DNA from: Methanoplanus limicola DSM 2279
Lineage (GTDB): Archaea > Halobacteriota > Methanomicrobia > Methanomicrobiales > Methanomicrobiaceae
Assembly (NCBI RefSeq): GCF_000243255.1
Contig: NZ_CM001436.1
Location: forward strand, 470,077 to 534,076
DNA length: 64,000 bases
Reading direction: 5' to 3'
Position 1 is the first letter of the stretch; each line of letters starts with the position of its first letter. Shown piece after piece: positions 8,451-17,548 of the stretch. The position numbers and the translations under genes are program-made. The notes beneath the pieces were generated by a model. That model saw only the letters and a program-made list of their open reading frames with translations, was not told the origin of the DNA and ran no database searches.

Positions 8451-9128
8451 TTAGATTAAATTAATATAATTAATTAGAATCTCAAGAGCCTCAAGTTCTC
8501 TTCTGCCGCCGCATTTCCTGACAAGTGATGCATGGTGGTTTATGAGCTCTAAGAGGTGTGGATCCCTGTTCATTACATATCTCGTTCCATGAACCGTTGC
8601 TTCAATTATAGATGAAAAACCGCGGTTTACAGGATGTATCCGGATGCTTCCGGTCTGTTCCCTTATCGGTGTAAGGTTTACAATCAGTGCCTCACCGGTG
8701 TCACGCTCAACCTCTGCTGAGAAGAGTATCCATGCCTCGGCATTTTTGAGATAGCAGAAATCTGTATCCTTCTCTTCACCGCTGTGAAGAGATCTATATC
8801 TGCATTTACCTCCCGCAAAAAAAGAGTCATCAATATCCCCAAAAGCGGTTTTTACATAGATGACCGGGTCATATATGAAATTTGCGACAACAATACCTTC
8901 ACGGGCAATGTTTTCAGCCGTATGTGTGCCGTGGAAGAGCACCATCTTCAGACTGTCAGGTTTTTCAGGTTTTTCAGGTTTTTCCGGATTATCGCGGTTG
9001 ATAATCCCAATAGGCGCAGCATTGAACTCACGCTCCGGCAGTCCGGCACCGGACTTATGTGCAGATGGTTCCCTGCGTGAAACTGTCGTTGCAATAATCT
9101 CGTTTATTCCGCCGCAGAGCAGTCCCAT
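8451..9128 (-). CDS. DUF447-family protein (FMN-binding split-barrel-like)
   Basis: The central and C-terminal parts match the archaeal DUF447 pattern as I recall it: VANFIYDPVIYVKTAFGD, AWILFSAEVERDTGEALIV and HGTRYVMNRDPH. The family is predicted to bind flavin and has no settled function. It occurs with CitG-like proteins in methanogens and in some methylotrophs. The N-terminal ~55 residues include a linker with three repeats of Glu-Lys-Pro encoded by a 9-nt tandem repeat near 8950-8985. The start overlaps the end of the CitG-like gene by 25 nt, so the two are coupled. Confidence 0.75.
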   Translation of the reverse strand: MGLLCGGINEIIATTVSRREPSAHKSGAGLPEREFNAAPIGIINRDNPEKPEKPEKPDSLKMVLFHGTHTAENIAREGIVVANFIYDPVIYVKTAFGDIDDSFFAGGKCRYRSLHSGEEKDTDFCYLKNAEAWILFSAEVERDTGEALIVNLTPIREQTGSIRIHPVNRGFSSIIEATVHGTRYVMNRDPHLLELINHHASLVRKCGGRRELEALEILINYINLI

Positions 9129-10042
9129 CTCCAGCCCTCCATAAGAGCGACAAAAATTCCGGCAATGACAATATCAGCAACAGAACCCGGATTGATACCT
9201 TTATCAAGGCAGTATATGTCAAAGTCCTCAGGGCTTAATACATCATTCACACTCACGGATTTATCTGCATTTATATTCCCTGAATCACTTAAGGATGCAG
9301 TTTTGGCCCTGAGACCGGAGAGAACCCCGGCAGCCATCTCCCTCGTCTGATCGGCAACCTCAGCCCCGTGCTTCTTTGCAACAAAAGTGTCATTTTCGGT
9401 GGCTAAAAGCTCAAGAAATGCCGGCCCTATTGCAGCACGCCCATGCCCGAACTCTTTTATCAGGTCCGCCGCTTTCCTGGTGAGTGAAAACCCGTTGATC
9501 CATTCTCCGGCAACCATATCACAGACAGAAGAGTACTCCATGACATCATACAGCGTCATACCCTTCTCACGAAGCTGCCGGATGGACTCAGGATCATTGA
9601 CATCGATCTCATCATCAGACTCATTCATGCGGACAGCTGTAAGCCCGAATGCCTTATAGAAGAAGACCGCATCATCAACCGTTGTCTGCTTCACGCATTC
9701 AAAAGCTCCGGGAATGCCCCTGCCCTTTATCAGCGGAATTAAGAGTATAAATGCACCAAAATGTGTATTTCCGCCGGAATGCGAATTAGTGGCCCAAACA
9801 GCATCATAAATAAGCTCACCAATTCCCTTATCCGGATCACAGACCTCAGCCTCATCAAACACAGGCCCGGCAAATATAGCCGATGCTAAAAAATGCTCAA
9901 GCCAGGTGTCGTCATAGTCATGCTTCCGGTCAACATTACCCGGCTTGACCTCGGCGCAGACCTCAAGCATCATAGCAGTCTGCGCCATGCCGGCAAGGGT
10001 ACTGCTCCGGTCAGAGCTTCCCGTCCGTCTTACTGTCATCAT
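9104..10042 (-). CDS. CitG-like (triphosphoribosyl-dephospho-CoA synthase family, COG1767) protein
   Basis: The family motif is visible: MLEVCAEVKPGNVDRKHDYDDT near the N-terminus, then NSHSGGNTHFGAFILLIPL, then a helical C-terminus ending with the PGSVADIVIAGIF pattern. CitG makes the citrate lyase prosthetic group in bacteria, but no citrate lyase genes are visible here. Archaeal relatives sit in C1-metabolism neighbourhoods and probably join an ATP-derived ribose or similar group to another acceptor (inference). It overlaps the upstream marker-9 gene by 32 nt and the downstream DUF447 gene by 25 nt: three genes translated as a tight unit. Confidence 0.8.
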   Translation of the reverse strand: MMTVRRTGSSDRSSTLAGMAQTAMMLEVCAEVKPGNVDRKHDYDDTWLEHFLASAIFAGPVFDEAEVCDPDKGIGELIYDAVWATNSHSGGNTHFGAFILLIPLIKGRGIPGAFECVKQTTVDDAVFFYKAFGLTAVRMNESDDEIDVNDPESIRQLREKGMTLYDVMEYSSVCDMVAGEWINGFSLTRKAADLIKEFGHGRAAIGPAFLELLATENDTFVAKKHGAEVADQTREMAAGVLSGLRAKTASLSDSGNINADKSVSVNDVLSPEDFDIYCLDKGINPGSVADIVIAGIFVALMEGWRWDCSAAE

Positions 10043-11165
10043 CAGATCCCCTCTCAGAAAAGATCTCCTTCATAATCTTCTCAGAGAGCCTGTGTTTGTA
10101 GCCCATATAATCAAAAAGGTTTATGCCCGCCTTCTTAAGCGAGATGTCCCTGAACATACAGGGCGTTGAACTCTTGCAGCACCATGCAAGGCTCCCAAAG
10201 CACGTAGTATCCCCATCCTCAAGCGGAGTGTTTTTGACAAGCGAAAGTTTGAGGTCATGATACTCCCTGGCAGTCATCCCGATTCTCTTCAGTGCCGGAA
10301 GAAGAGGGCACTGCTTAACCGGCATACAGCAGAATGTCAGGCTCCTTAGATCCCCGCCGCGGCATAACTGCTTAGGCGCATTGTACCAGCCCGTCTCATC
10401 AGCATACTTTGCAATGGCATTATCGAGATTTTTTAACGTCTCAGAATCCGCACGCCTTGCAAGTGAGATCAGGTCAGCACCATGCTGAAACATATCCTTT
10501 GCAGCCGGAAAGTCATTGATCGAATTATTGGCAATCAGTATTAACGGACAGCTGTTCCTTATCTGCTTCAGCTTACCAACGCCGAAATCCATCAGGTCAA
10601 CATGGATTATATCGGCCCCGGCTTTCCAGATAAGCTTTGAAAGCTCTGAATCATCAGGATTTACACCGGCTCTTATCTTCACAGAAACCGTAACGCCGAG
10701 ACTTTTCAGCGCCCTTATTGTATCACATAACTGATCTGTATTATTGAGGAGGTATTCACCGGAACAGGCACTGATCATGGCCTCCTGCCGGCAGTGTGCA
10801 TCTATCTCGTAAATTACATCCTTACCCAGTGCAGAAGCAATGTGCACAAAAGATTCCGGTGAAGAACCGCGTAGGTTTACACCCGGAACTATACCGGAAC
10901 CATTTAGTTTATCAGTCTGTGCCTTCAGTTCTGCAACAGGATCGTCATATACAAACTCCTTCCTGCCTTCCTCCAGAAGAACTGCACTTGCATTAATAGT
11001 CGGTTCATCAATAGAATAACCGCCGATGAATGCCATGCCGACATGCTCTTTTCTCTCAATGCAGTAATCCGCATCGACTATGCCGGCCATGGAGGAGAGT
11101 GCAACAGGCGTCTTCACAACCCTCTCATTTACCATCAGCTCATACCGGTCATAAGGATCCATCAT
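10011..11165 (-). CDS. Methanogenesis marker protein 9 (DUS/dihydroorotate-dehydrogenase-like TIM barrel with Cys-rich tail)
   Basis: The first ~290 residues look like an FMN TIM barrel of the dihydrouridine synthase or DHODH type (TPVALSSMAGIVDADYC, GVNLRGSSPESF, KIRAGVN, GADIIHVDLMDFG, HGADLISLARR). The C-terminal ~90 residues are cysteine-rich: LCRGGDLRSLTFCCMPVKQC, CFGSLAWCCKSSTPC, fitting the marker-9 domain and suggesting an iron-sulfur cluster. The family is restricted to methanogens and close relatives; its reaction is unknown. First gene of the unit with the CitG-like and DUF447 proteins. ATG 11165 follows AAGGGAT. Confidence 0.85.
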   Translation of the reverse strand: MMDPYDRYELMVNERVVKTPVALSSMAGIVDADYCIERKEHVGMAFIGGYSIDEPTINASAVLLEEGRKEFVYDDPVAELKAQTDKLNGSGIVPGVNLRGSSPESFVHIASALGKDVIYEIDAHCRQEAMISACSGEYLLNNTDQLCDTIRALKSLGVTVSVKIRAGVNPDDSELSKLIWKAGADIIHVDLMDFGVGKLKQIRNSCPLILIANNSINDFPAAKDMFQHGADLISLARRADSETLKNLDNAIAKYADETGWYNAPKQLCRGGDLRSLTFCCMPVKQCPLLPALKRIGMTAREYHDLKLSLVKNTPLEDGDTTCFGSLAWCCKSSTPCMFRDISLKKAGINLFDYMGYKHRLSEKIMKEIFSERGSDDDSKTDGKL

Positions 11166-11492
11166 TATCCCTTAACTTTTGTCATAGTATTTCTAATCTC
11201 TTTGGATAAGGATCAAAAGAGATGCAGAAATCATCACACAGGAGAGAATAGTGCCGTCTGAAAAAAACATAAAGCGGCAGATGCGCATCCTGGCAGAAAA
11301 TAAGGAGTATAACTTCTGGCCGAAAAACTCCCATAATCTGCTCAAATATCCCAATTAGAGCCATGCAAAAGAGAACTCGCAATAATATCCGGAACCGGAC
11401 CCACGGCCCAATCAATAATTCAGTTCTTTCATATGAGAACTTAAAACAGAACCGGTAATTATTTTTAATAAAATCGTTGTACATAGTATTAT
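11166..11492. other. Divergent intergenic region between the marker-9 unit and the F430 operon
   Basis: No gene is supported here. It should hold the promoters of both divergent units. The clearest element is the AT-rich box just upstream of cfbA. A 100-codon open frame on the minus strand crosses the region but has no ribosome site, and it looks like chance. Confidence 0.55.
11462..11472 (+). promoter_or_regulatory. TATA box of the cfb operon
   Basis: TTTTTAATAAA is centred about 26 nt before the cfbA ATG at 11493. This spacing puts the transcription start at or a few bases before the start codon, so the operon message is probably leaderless; no ribosome site is seen upstream of cfbA. Confidence 0.6.
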
Positions 11493-11897
11493 ATGGTTAA
11501 GAAAGGTTTCTTACTAGTAGGCCATGGCAGCAAAAAGCCATACAATAAACAGTTAATCGAGAGCACAGCAGCAATAATCTCCGGTAAAGAAGACGGATAT
11601 ATCGTAAAGTCCGCATTTATGGAGAACAGCTCCCCGACAATTCAGGAGATGCTTGAAGAATTCAAAAAGGAAGAGATCGACACACTTGTTGTTGTACCGC
11701 TCTTCCTCGCAAGAGGCATCCACATAGACAAAGACATACCTGAAATTCTCGGAATTGAAGAAGGCGGGCACAAAGGTACATTTGAGACAGACGCAGGAGA
11801 AGTCCCGCTCGTCTTTGCCCAGCCAATCGGAGACAACCCGATGCTTGCAGATCTCATGATCGAGAGTGCAAACCTTGCATTAGAGAATTACCTGTAA
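11493..11897 (+). CDS. cfbA: Sirohydrochlorin nickelochelatase CfbA
   Basis: CfbA inserts Ni2+ into sirohydrochlorin, the first step from sirohydrochlorin to coenzyme F430, the cofactor of methyl-CoM reductase. The 134-residue length is that of the short, homodimeric CbiX-type chelatase of archaea. The two conserved metal-binding His are visible in LVGHGSKKPYN (residue ~10) and LARGIHIDKDIP (~residue 75). It leads a gene set of F430 enzymes (cfbA-cfbE-cfbD-cfbB), which distinguishes it from a cobalt chelatase for B12. cfbE begins 8 nt after its stop. Confidence 0.95.
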   Translation: MVKKGFLLVGHGSKKPYNKQLIESTAAIISGKEDGYIVKSAFMENSSPTIQEMLEEFKKEEIDTLVVVPLFLARGIHIDKDIPEILGIEEGGHKGTFETDAGEVPLVFAQPIGDNPMLADLMIESANLALENYL

Positions 11898-11905
11898 TTA
11901 TTAAC

Positions 11906-13120
11906 ATGAATATTCTGGTGCTCGACACCATTCACGGCGGAGATGAGATATCCCGCCGCCTCATTTCTTTGGGCCATAACACCGACACTGTCGATGTTTA
12001 CAGGCATAAATCCGGAATTTCAGAAGGCAGTGCCCTATTAAAAAACTATGACCTGACAGCCTCGCCTGTTCATCTTGACCCGGAATATCCTCTCCTGAAA
12101 AAAGAGTGCAGAATTATCTCACATCATCAGGCGGCCGCAATGATAATCGGAGATAAAAAGCCTGAACTTATGATAGAGATTACAGGTGCAAAGGGAAAGA
12201 CAACAACCGCACATGCACTTGCCCATGTACTCAGAACACATAACAACAGACTGCTCCTGCATACATCAAAAGGAACAGTTGAATTTCCGGGCGGAAAAAC
12301 ACTCTGGAAGAAGAGCATAACCCCTGCATCGGTCATTGATGCAGCACTGTATGCCCATGAAAACGGTCTGTGGCTGATAGCCGAAGAGTCGCTCGGAGTT
12401 ACAGGGGCAGGGGATATAGCCATTCTGACATCAAAGGAGGACTATCCGATAGCATCCGGAAAAAAGAGCGCCATTAAGGCAAAACTGGGATCTATGAAGA
12501 ATTCCGGGACTGTAATCACCGCACCGGGAGAAGATCCGGGCGGAAACACCGGCGCATATCACTCAGAGGATATTACCGAAGTTAAAAACGGGGTCTGCCG
12601 CTATAGCTACAAAGGAATAAACGGCTCATTCAGAAACCCGCTGCTTGAGATTTCCGGATATAAAAAAGCCCTTCAGACAGCGGCAGCGACAGCCTGCATT
12701 CTTGGAATAGACCCTGCATGCCTGAAAGATTTTTTGGCGCTTGAAGGGAGGATGTCATCCGGAAAAAGGGGCAGCAACATAATTATAGACAATTCCAACA
12801 GCGGGGTCAATAAGCAGACAACTCTGGACGCTGTCAGGTATGCCAGAAAAGTCTCCCCAAAAGAGAATCTGACACTTGTTATAGGCCTTGAGGCGAATAA
12901 TATATGCGAAGGTTTTCCCGCTGAAGATATACTGGACGCCATCAGGCAGTCGGGAGCTGACAAGGTCGTTCTCGCCGGAGAGGCAGCGCGGCTGAAGGAG
13001 GAGGCAGAGGGGCTGACAGGATATGTAACCCTCTCATCCGGACTGTCTGACGGGAGAGAAACTGCGGAAAAAATAACAGATGATGGCTTAATTGTCCTTT
13101 CTGTAAAAACATGGAGATGA
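11906..13120 (+). CDS. cfbE: Coenzyme F430 synthetase CfbE (Mur-ligase type)
   Basis: CfbE closes the carbocyclic ring of 15,17(3)-seco-F430-17(3)-acid using ATP, giving F430. It has the Mur-ligase P-loop GAKGKTTTAHAL near residue 94 and further Mur-like features (NSGVNKQTTLDAVRYARK near residue 298 and the C-terminal Rossmann region). The order cfbA-cfbE-cfbD-cfbB makes the assignment firm. Its 404-aa length is typical. It is followed by cfbD after 6 nt. Confidence 0.93.
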   Translation: MNILVLDTIHGGDEISRRLISLGHNTDTVDVYRHKSGISEGSALLKNYDLTASPVHLDPEYPLLKKECRIISHHQAAAMIIGDKKPELMIEITGAKGKTTTAHALAHVLRTHNNRLLLHTSKGTVEFPGGKTLWKKSITPASVIDAALYAHENGLWLIAEESLGVTGAGDIAILTSKEDYPIASGKKSAIKAKLGSMKNSGTVITAPGEDPGGNTGAYHSEDITEVKNGVCRYSYKGINGSFRNPLLEISGYKKALQTAAATACILGIDPACLKDFLALEGRMSSGKRGSNIIIDNSNSGVNKQTTLDAVRYARKVSPKENLTLVIGLEANNICEGFPAEDILDAIRQSGADKVVLAGEAARLKEEAEGLTGYVTLSSGLSDGRETAEKITDDGLIVLSVKTWR

Positions 13121-13126
13121 TATTAT

Positions 13127-14197
13127 ATGCATTACATTCAGCCAAGACCAAGTTCAATAGTTGCTGCGCTTTACACTGTAAGGGATCTCGGAGTTGACCT
13201 TGCCATACTGCATGGGCCGTCCGGATGCTCATTTAAGCACGCGAGACTTCTGGAAGAGGACGGACTGCGGGTGCTCACCACCTCGCTCGCAGACAATGAA
13301 TTCATATTCGGCGGACAGAACATTCTCGAAGATGTCTTAAGATATGCAGAGTCTGAGTTTTCCCCGAAGAGAATAGCTGTTGTCGGCACATGCGTATCCA
13401 TGATAATCGGCGAGGACATGCAGGCCGCCATCGAGGATTCCGGGATAAAAACCCCGGCAATAGCGATAGACATACATGCAGGATTCCGCGAGAATATAGA
13501 CGGTGTAATCGCGGCACTTGAACCGGCGGCAGAGGCCGGATGGATTGATGCTGAAGAACTTGAGAGGCAGAAGTGGGTCTTAAAGGAGGCAAACCGGGTT
13601 GAAAAGGAGAGAGGCGCAGCATATAAGAAATATGTGCAGCCCTCAAGGGGCGACTTAAAGCACCTCGTTGCAGAGAGACTTGTGGAAACTGCCACCTCCG
13701 GAAAGAAGGGAGTTGCAGTCATGAACGCCAAGAAGGAGACCGCCTATATGTTTGCCGATGAACTTGTAGCCCTGCATGAGGTCTGCCCGGATGCAGATAT
13801 AACCTATATAGTAAATCTTGAGGAGAGAGGACTTCCAAAGGTCAGGCAGGATGCTGAAAATGTCCTTAAGGGAATAAAAGATGCAGGTATTATTCCGGTA
13901 CTGAAAGGCGCACTTGACGAGTACGGCGCAAACGGGGATATCCTTGGGGAAGCAATAAGGAAGCTGAAGCCGGACTTTGCCCTTATTGCCGGTGTGCCCC
14001 ATGCTATACCTCCGGAATATCTAAAAGGAATAGAACTTTTTTCGGTTACAAACGGACCCAGGCAGGTTGAACCATTAAAGGACTTCGGCCATGAGCATGT
14101 CGTTGTAGAGATTGACCTTCACCCAAAGACACTCGGAGTAAAGAATATTGTACCGGGTGAGTTCGGGGATGTCTTAAGAAGCTTTAAGCGGAGCTGA
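13127..14197 (+). CDS. cfbD: Ni-sirohydrochlorin a,c-diamide reductive cyclase, catalytic subunit CfbD
   Basis: CfbD is the NifD-like subunit which, with the NifH-like CfbC and ATP, carries out the multi-electron reduction and lactam ring closure of Ni-sirohydrochlorin a,c-diamide. Cysteines expected to ligate the [4Fe-4S] cluster are seen in LHGPSGCSFKHARLL (residue ~32) and VGTCVSMIIGED (residue ~90). The 356-residue size is far shorter than nitrogenase NifD, as expected. No cfbC gene is present in this operon or elsewhere in the window, so the reductase partner must be encoded elsewhere. Confidence 0.94.
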   Translation: MHYIQPRPSSIVAALYTVRDLGVDLAILHGPSGCSFKHARLLEEDGLRVLTTSLADNEFIFGGQNILEDVLRYAESEFSPKRIAVVGTCVSMIIGEDMQAAIEDSGIKTPAIAIDIHAGFRENIDGVIAALEPAAEAGWIDAEELERQKWVLKEANRVEKERGAAYKKYVQPSRGDLKHLVAERLVETATSGKKGVAVMNAKKETAYMFADELVALHEVCPDADITYIVNLEERGLPKVRQDAENVLKGIKDAGIIPVLKGALDEYGANGDILGEAIRKLKPDFALIAGVPHAIPPEYLKGIELFSVTNGPRQVEPLKDFGHEHVVVEIDLHPKTLGVKNIVPGEFGDVLRSFKRS

Positions 14198-14200
14198 AAA

Positions 14201-15577
14201 ATGAGATCTATTCTGATAACCGGAGACAGATCAGGCAGCGGAAAGACGAGTATAACCCTGGCCATCTCAGCAATACTTGCAAGGGAATACAAAGTCCAGC
14301 CGTTTAAGGTTGCAATGGATTATATCGATCCGTCGTACCTGACCGGAGTTACGGGCAGGATGTGCAGAAACCTTGACAGCTTTGTGATGAATCCGGATGA
14401 GATCAGCGACAGTTTCACGCATGCCTGCAAAGGCGCAGACATCGCAGTCATTGAAGGCGTGAGGGGGCTGTACGAAGGCTCAGAGTCCCTTGCTGACACA
14501 GGCTCAACAGCAAGCATTGCCAAGATGCTCAATGTCAATGTAATTCTTGTAATCGATGCCAGAAGCATTACCAGAAGTGCAGCGGCGATTGTTATGGGCT
14601 TTATGGCTTTTGACCCGAAAGTCCGGATAAAAGGTGTAATTCTCAATCAGGTGATAAGCGAGAAGCATACCAGAAAGGCAAAGGAGGCAATTGAGAGCGC
14701 GACCGGAATTCCGGTTATAGGTGCCATCCCCAGAAAGGAGGAGATGAAGCTTACCATGCGTCACCTTGGCCTGATTCCGTATATGGAAGGCAGAACAAAG
14801 GATGAATTCACTGAAAAACTGAAGGCCGTAACTGACATCGTTGAAGAGCATGTGGATATGGATGCACTTCTCTCACTTACAAACGATGTAGATATTGAGA
14901 AGCCGGAGAAGACAATCTTTGAGATGGGCAAATCTCCGGATATCAAAATAGGAATTGCTCTTGACGAGGCGTTCAATTTCTACTACAACGACCTCTTTGA
15001 CATACTAAAAGGACTAAATGCAGAGCCGGTATTCTTCAGCCCGGTTCATGACCGGCTGCCTGATGCAGAGGGCTATATATTCGGCGGCGGGTATCCGGAA
15101 CTCTTTGCCGGAGAGCTTGAGGGAAATTATGCCATGAGAGAGGCAGTGAGGGAAGTCTCTGCAAACGGGACACCGATATATGCCGAATGCGGCGGGCTGA
15201 TTTACCTGACTGAGAAGGTTGTTCTCAAAGCCGGCTGGAGCGACCTTAAAGAGGATGAAAGCTACTCAATGGCAGGGGTCTTTAAAGGCAGAACCGAAAT
15301 GCCGGTCGGAAGAGTGGTCAGCTATGTTGAAGGTGTCTCTTCCGGAGGGCCGCTTGGAGATGGCCCCTTTAAGGGCCACGAGTTCCACCACACCGATGTC
15401 ACACTTGACAGTGATACAAAGTACTCATATCTTCTCAGCCGCGGTAAGGGGATAAAAGGCAACAGGGACGGCGCTCTTGCGGACAATACCCTTGCATCAT
15501 ATACACACCTGCATCCTGCTGCGTCATATGATAAGATCAGCAGTTTTGTAAAAGCATGCAGAAATTTCCGGGATTAA
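14201..15577 (+). CDS. cfbB: Ni-sirohydrochlorin a,c-diamide synthase CfbB (CbiA family)
   Basis: CfbB amidates the a and c acetate side chains of Ni-sirohydrochlorin with glutamine and ATP. The N-terminal half has the dethiobiotin-synthetase-like P-loop GDRSGSGKTSI, and the C-terminal half is a class I glutamine amidotransferase with the nucleophilic Cys in YAECGGLIYL and the His-containing GHEFHHTDV. At 458 aa it is full length. The same family makes cobyrinate diamide (CbiA), but the position between cfbD and the operon end argues for the nickel substrate; dual use cannot be excluded. Confidence 0.92.
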   Translation: MRSILITGDRSGSGKTSITLAISAILAREYKVQPFKVAMDYIDPSYLTGVTGRMCRNLDSFVMNPDEISDSFTHACKGADIAVIEGVRGLYEGSESLADTGSTASIAKMLNVNVILVIDARSITRSAAAIVMGFMAFDPKVRIKGVILNQVISEKHTRKAKEAIESATGIPVIGAIPRKEEMKLTMRHLGLIPYMEGRTKDEFTEKLKAVTDIVEEHVDMDALLSLTNDVDIEKPEKTIFEMGKSPDIKIGIALDEAFNFYYNDLFDILKGLNAEPVFFSPVHDRLPDAEGYIFGGGYPELFAGELEGNYAMREAVREVSANGTPIYAECGGLIYLTEKVVLKAGWSDLKEDESYSMAGVFKGRTEMPVGRVVSYVEGVSSGGPLGDGPFKGHEFHHTDVTLDSDTKYSYLLSRGKGIKGNRDGALADNTLASYTHLHPAASYDKISSFVKACRNFRD

Positions 15578-15601
15578 AAGTAATTTAAACCCGGAAAATA
15601 C

Positions 15602-15674
15602 TATTTTTGTCAGCCGTAAATGGAGCAGGAAGCTCCATACGTGGTCAGACAATATTATTTTTGCAGACCGTAAA
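15602..15674. promoter_or_regulatory. Hairpin flanked by direct repeats between cfbB and ilvE
   Basis: Two imperfect 19-nt direct repeats, TATTTTTGTCAGCCGTAAA (15602-15620) and TATTTTTGCAGACCGTAAA (15656-15674), are spaced by 54 nt start to start. Immediately after the first lies a perfect 7-bp stem, ATGGAGC (15620-15626) and GCTCCAT (15632-15638), with a 5-nt loop. The arrangement looks like paired regulator sites, or a structured leader of ilvE. No known riboswitch matches. Confidence 0.45.
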
Positions 15675-15726
15675 ATTCCGGTGCGTATCAAAAAAATATT
15701 ACCTTCTACCGCCAAAGGATATTTTT

Positions 15727-16596
15727 ATGATTATATACCTGAATGGTGAATTTGTACCTAAGGAAGAGGCAAAGGTCTCTGTCTTTGATCACGGTCTTCT
15801 CTACGGCGACGGTGTCTTTGAAGGAATAAGGGCATATAACGGGAGAGTCTTCAGGCTTGGTGAACATCTTGACAGGCTTTACGACTCAGCCAAAACTATA
15901 GACCTTAACATAGGAATGTCAAAAGAGGATATGGCAGAGGCAACTCTTGAGACATTACGCAGAAATGAACTTAAGGACGCATACATCAGGCTTGTAGTCA
16001 CAAGGGGTGTCGGCGATCTCGGTCTTGATCCGCGCAAATGTGACAAGCCGACGATATTTATCATCGCAACCGGATGGGGGGCAATGTACGGGGACCTCTA
16101 TGAAAAAGGCCTTACTGCGGTCACGGTTTCGGTCAGGAGAAATCCGGCAGACGCGCTCCCGCCTAATGTCAAGAGTCTCAACTATCTCAATAACATCCTT
16201 GCAAAGATTGAGGCAAATTACAAGGGCGGCGATGAGGCAATATTCTTTGACACAAACGGATACGTAGCCGAAGGTTCGGGTGACAACATATTTGTCGTCA
16301 AGAACGGCACAATATTCACTCCGCACACCCTGAACAACCTGAGAGGCATTACGCGCCTTGTTCTCCTTGAGATTGCAGGTGAGATGGGCATTCCGGTCAG
16401 AGAGCAGAACCTCGGATACTTTGACCTCTATTCAGCCGATGAAGTTCTCGTCACCGGATCAGCAGCAGAGATTGCTCCGGTCACAAAGATTGACGGAAGA
16501 AGCATCGGTTCAGGAAGACCCGGCCCGGTTGCTGCACAGCTCGTTGCCGCGTTCAGGACAAAAACTTCAGAAGAAGGAACAGAAATCTATCAGTAA
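15727..16596 (+). CDS. ilvE: Branched-chain amino acid aminotransferase IlvE
   Basis: This is a fold-type IV PLP aminotransferase that makes valine, leucine and isoleucine from their keto acids. Diagnostic features are [18 protein letters not shown] near residue 20, the PLP lysine in [15 protein letters not shown] (~residue 155) and [13 protein letters not shown] (~residue 188). The ATG at 15727 is chosen because AAAGGAT precedes it and the homologous N-terminus begins there; the open frame runs 40 codons further upstream through the repeat and hairpin region. It is probably separately controlled from cfbB, given the 149-nt gap with structure. Confidence 0.93.
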   Translation: MIIYLNGEFVPKEEAKVSVFDHGLLYGDGVFEGIRAYNGRVFRLGEHLDRLYDSAKTIDLNIGMSKEDMAEATLETLRRNELKDAYIRLVVTRGVGDLGLDPRKCDKPTIFIIATGWGAMYGDLYEKGLTAVTVSVRRNPADALPPNVKSLNYLNNILAKIEANYKGGDEAIFFDTNGYVAEGSGDNIFVVKNGTIFTPHTLNNLRGITRLVLLEIAGEMGIPVREQNLGYFDLYSADEVLVTGSAAEIAPVTKIDGRSIGSGRPGPVAAQLVAAFRTKTSEEGTEIYQ

Positions 16597-16862
16597 CCTG
16601 ATTAAAGAGTTTCCGGACTCACCAAATATTTTAGAGATTTATTTTTGGAATAATTTCATTCCGGAGACTGAATTTAATATTAAGCCAAATAAACCAGAAA
16701 TTGTCTGATCAGTCACCCGGATGAACGGGTAATAATGACCACTGAACTGCCACTGCTGCATACCGGAAAACGGGCAAATCACAGCAGAACGATTTCAAAA
16801 ACTATATATCTGCATCATGCGTAGATAGTAAGGCAACGCTGATGACTCAACGGAGCACCATT

Positions 16863-16935
16863 GCTGCTATAGTGTAGGGGCCAATCATGCCGGCCTTTCA
16901 CGCCGGCGACTGGGGTTCGAATCCCCATAGCAGCA
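16863..16935 (+). tRNA. tRNA-Glu (anticodon TTC)
   Basis: A 7-bp acceptor stem GCTGCTA/TAGCAGC, an anticodon stem CCGGC/GCCGG around the loop CTTTCAC (anticodon TTC), and the T-loop TTCGAAT are all present. Discriminator is A; CCA is not encoded. A TATA-like CTATATATC lies at about 16802-16810. Confidence 0.95.
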
Positions 16936-16944
16936 TAATACCTC

Positions 16945-16970
16945 GTGTCCAAATCCGACACACTCTTTTT
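16945..16970 (+). terminator. Hairpin plus T-run after tRNA-Glu
   Basis: A 5-bp stem GTGTC (16945-16949) / GACAC (16957-16961) is followed by a run of five T at 16966-16970, ten bases after the tRNA 3' end. T-runs are the main termination signal in archaea; the stem may be incidental. Confidence 0.45.
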
Positions 16971-17548
16971 ATAAGACCAGATTTAACATTTGTTCATGCT
17001 TAAACAGGCATATCATAAAAATACCATAACCCATACAACAGAATATAACTACATATAGATCACACATCCAATTCAAATCCTAAAACACTATTTTAATCAG
17101 ATAATACAGCAATTCAGGCATTTTAAAATTAGGGAATTTTGATATCTGCATCATCAGTGCAAAACATCATGAGGCCTCCACCCTGCCCCTGCTCTGTACG
17201 AAATGAATAGAATTCATAATCATATTATATACATAAGAGAGTATACTGCCATTACCACACCAGAACGGTTTTTTCTGTAATATGCAAATGATGAATCATA
17301 CACCCACATATAACAGAGTAACAGCCTGAAAAAGATACATTACAATAATTAAAGTCTGAACTGCATAAATCACACATTAGAAGCTAAATACACCATATTA
17401 TAAACAAAAGGGCAGTTACAGACCCTTAAAGACTACAAAAAAACGCGCCGGGCACGCACATTACTGAATCCGGATAATATGATACAGTGGCACAGAAAAA
17501 GATAAAGCAGACCAGCCATAAATTCACCAATAGATACAGGCAGGAAGA
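16971..17548. other. AT-rich intergenic region before the CheB-CheR gene
   Basis: About 580 nt with no supportable gene on either strand. Short open frames here have no ribosome site and low-complexity translations. It probably contains the promoter of the chemosensory gene at 17549, but no single TATA box stands out. Confidence 0.5.

Noticed and set aside
11182-11484. 100-codon open frame on the minus strand before cfbA
   Set aside because: No ribosome site, odd composition (many Phe, Arg and Cys), and it lies across the two divergent promoters.
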